A program made the translations under genes and the position numbers. From Macrophomina tecta (lineage: Eukaryota; Ascomycota; Dothideomycetes; Botryosphaeriales; Botryosphaeriaceae), in assembly GCA_024180945.1 (NCBI GenBank), contig JAKSGN010000002.1:3658001-3722000 (forward strand): 64,000 bases of DNA. The letters run 5' to 3'. Each line of letters starts with the position of its first letter. The first letter of the stretch is position 1. Positions 62,594 through 64,000 of this stretch are shown here, one piece after another. The notes under the pieces are model-generated. The model made no database searches. It saw only the letters and a list, made by a program, of their open reading frames with translations, and was not told the origin of the DNA.

Positions 62594-64000
62594 GAAGGCG
62601 GGTCAGTGTCCATGAGTTGGACAGATGTCTTGTGCTTGCGGCACAGGTTCACTGATAGGGGAATTACTTCAGCTTGTCAGTAATTAATAGTCAAGGCTGG
62701 AAACGGACGACTATGCATCAGGTGGCAAACTTGGCAGGCGACACCCTTGAAGTTGGCAAGACTATTTCCTCCAGTCGTGACCTAGCGGTGTGTTGATGCC
62801 AAAAGATGTTAAGGGGATGCGTACGGGCGGATGGCCGGAGAGAGTCGACGAGTTTCATGCAGCTGAAAGCGCCCCCTAGACAGCCAAGCCATTGGAGACA
62901 GGCCCTCGAGTTGCCCTAGGAGGCTAAGAATGAAGTTAGCTCATGATCGGATTGAAGGAGGGTCATGAAGGACTCACTTTTGTGGGTAATACCGTCGCTG
63001 GGTTACTTTCCCTCTTGAACGATGACGGTAATTGCCCCAGTGAGCTCAAGGCTCACGGAGCAGGTTCTTATTGCGGTTGAAGCTATCAGCAAGGCATTCA
63101 AAGGCAATAGTGGGAGGAGTAGAGGTGTTTACATAACTTTGAGGTAAAAATGGCAGCGTGAATATGGCTGAGGGCAGCTTGGAGGTAAAAAACGAAAGAA
63201 TAACAGTAGGGAGCGGACGGACTTTTAAGCGGCGGAAGGTGATCCAGGCACCCAGCACCAGGGAGGGGGCGCGGCGGGGTGGCCGATAACGCCACTATAC
63301 CTCACCAAACGGGCCTGGTTCAGCTTCAGGAAGTCTCCGTGCTGCTTTTTCCGCCAGCGGGACTGGAATTTGCTGTACAAAACCCTTCTCATCTTCAATG
63401 CGTTGGCTCAGGCTGATTAAGGCGTCCTTGGCCTTGCTTCCAGGCCACTTCGGGACCGACGCGCCTTAAGCTCAGCTAGTGAGCCTTACTCTTGCTTGCA
63501 TTCTCGTAGACCCTACGGCAAGCTCAAAAATACATTTCAAAGGGGTGAACATGGTTCTGCCTTCACGTCATCAGCTGGATGGTTACAGGTTTGCCACATT
63601 GGTGCCCAGCGTCCTACCTGCCTGCGCGAAAAGAGTGAACTTCTCGAAGCTCTCTTAAGGCTAGAAGAAGCGGAAGAGTGATAAAGCATGCCCCCGGATG
63701 AATTTCTTAGTATGTTCCTGGAGCACTTGTAGCAGATTGATCATTTCGGCTCTTCAAAGGGGTTATCGCAGTAGCTTAGACGCAGTCTCTGCCCTCAGAT
63801 ATGTGTTCGAATAATGCGACAGAAAGATGCTAGATATGGGCCACACGCATTGTTGAAGTCACTGAATCGTCATGGCAATTTTCTTGCGGAATGTTGAAGC
63901 TTCATATAGAGATAAAGGGAGATCGCCTGGGTTTTCTTGTGTTCATCCCTCGCGACTTATCACCTCCTCCGTCCTTCCTGTATCATCTTCTTTGATATTT
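62594..64000. other. intergenic to window end
   Basis: No supported gene. The last 100 bases turn CT-rich and may be the promoter of a gene starting beyond the right edge. Confidence 0.4.

Noticed and set aside
1..64000. tRNA, rRNA, CRISPR arrays, bacterial operons
   Set aside because: No tRNA A/B-box pair or clover-leaf was seen, no rRNA sequence, no regularly spaced repeats, and the gene structure is eukaryotic.

Overview
The window is nuclear DNA from a filamentous ascomycete (Pezizomycotina). The signs are compact genes split by short introns of about 37-112 bp with GTRNGT donors and CTRAC-like branch points, CT-rich leaders, an AA9 LPMO, a heme-thiolate peroxidase, a Zn2Cys6 regulator, Amadoriase, DUF2011 and Elp5 genes, a chromovirus-type Ty3/gypsy element and one patch with a RIP-like dinucleotide signature. 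I cannot assign a species; Dothideomycetes is a guess. All gene models were spliced by hand, and phase was checked by exon-length arithmetic wherever full coordinates are given.

1-10 kb: the 5' part of a DHA2-like MFS transporter (-), a CYC2-like mitochondrial flavoprotein (-), AIM32 (-) with a (CT)25 microsatellite in its intron, a divergently transcribed atypical SDR (+), a secreted heme-thiolate peroxidase (+) and an AA9 lytic polysaccharide monooxygenase (+). The last two are secreted oxidative enzymes of the kind used on plant or microbial polymers. From 10 to 14.4 kb lies a GC-rich stretch with only one weak gene candidate, then an AT-richer flank.

14.4-22.2 kb: a complete 7,836-bp Ty3/gypsy chromovirus with two 442-bp LTRs that look identical, a perfect ATATT target duplication, intact gag and pol joined by a textbook -1 frameshift site (AAAAAAC directly before the gag stop, then a two-part stem-loop), a polypurine tract and a possible self-priming site. 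On the opposite strand, over the 3' end of pol, is a two-exon gene whose spliced product carries a Zn2Cys6-spaced cysteine cluster followed by a coiled coil. This is the most interesting item in the window.

22.2-42.6 kb: an unplaced terminal exon, an Amadoriase (fructosyl amino acid oxidase) diverging from a Zn2Cys6 transcription factor, a large unrecognised intronless gene, a DUF2011-type protein with a GC-AG intron, a fragment of a PP1 phosphatase embedded in a small broken locus, a second MFS transporter, two small unrecognised spliced genes and a small gene with an in-frame stop. Wide intergenic spaces lie between them.

42.6-52.2 kb is a conserved housekeeping block: glucosidase I (GH63), the SNRNP27-type tri-snRNP protein, ELP5 and an ASXH-domain protein all on the minus strand, then divergent SEC22. 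ER glycan trimming, splicing, tRNA wobble modification, chromatin and ER-Golgi transport are represented, with no sign that they act as one pathway.

52.2-64 kb is sparse: two tentative small spliced genes, a GT2 polysaccharide synthase-like glycosyltransferase, an AT-rich RIP-like remnant with terminal inverted repeats, and mostly non-coding or decayed sequence to the end.
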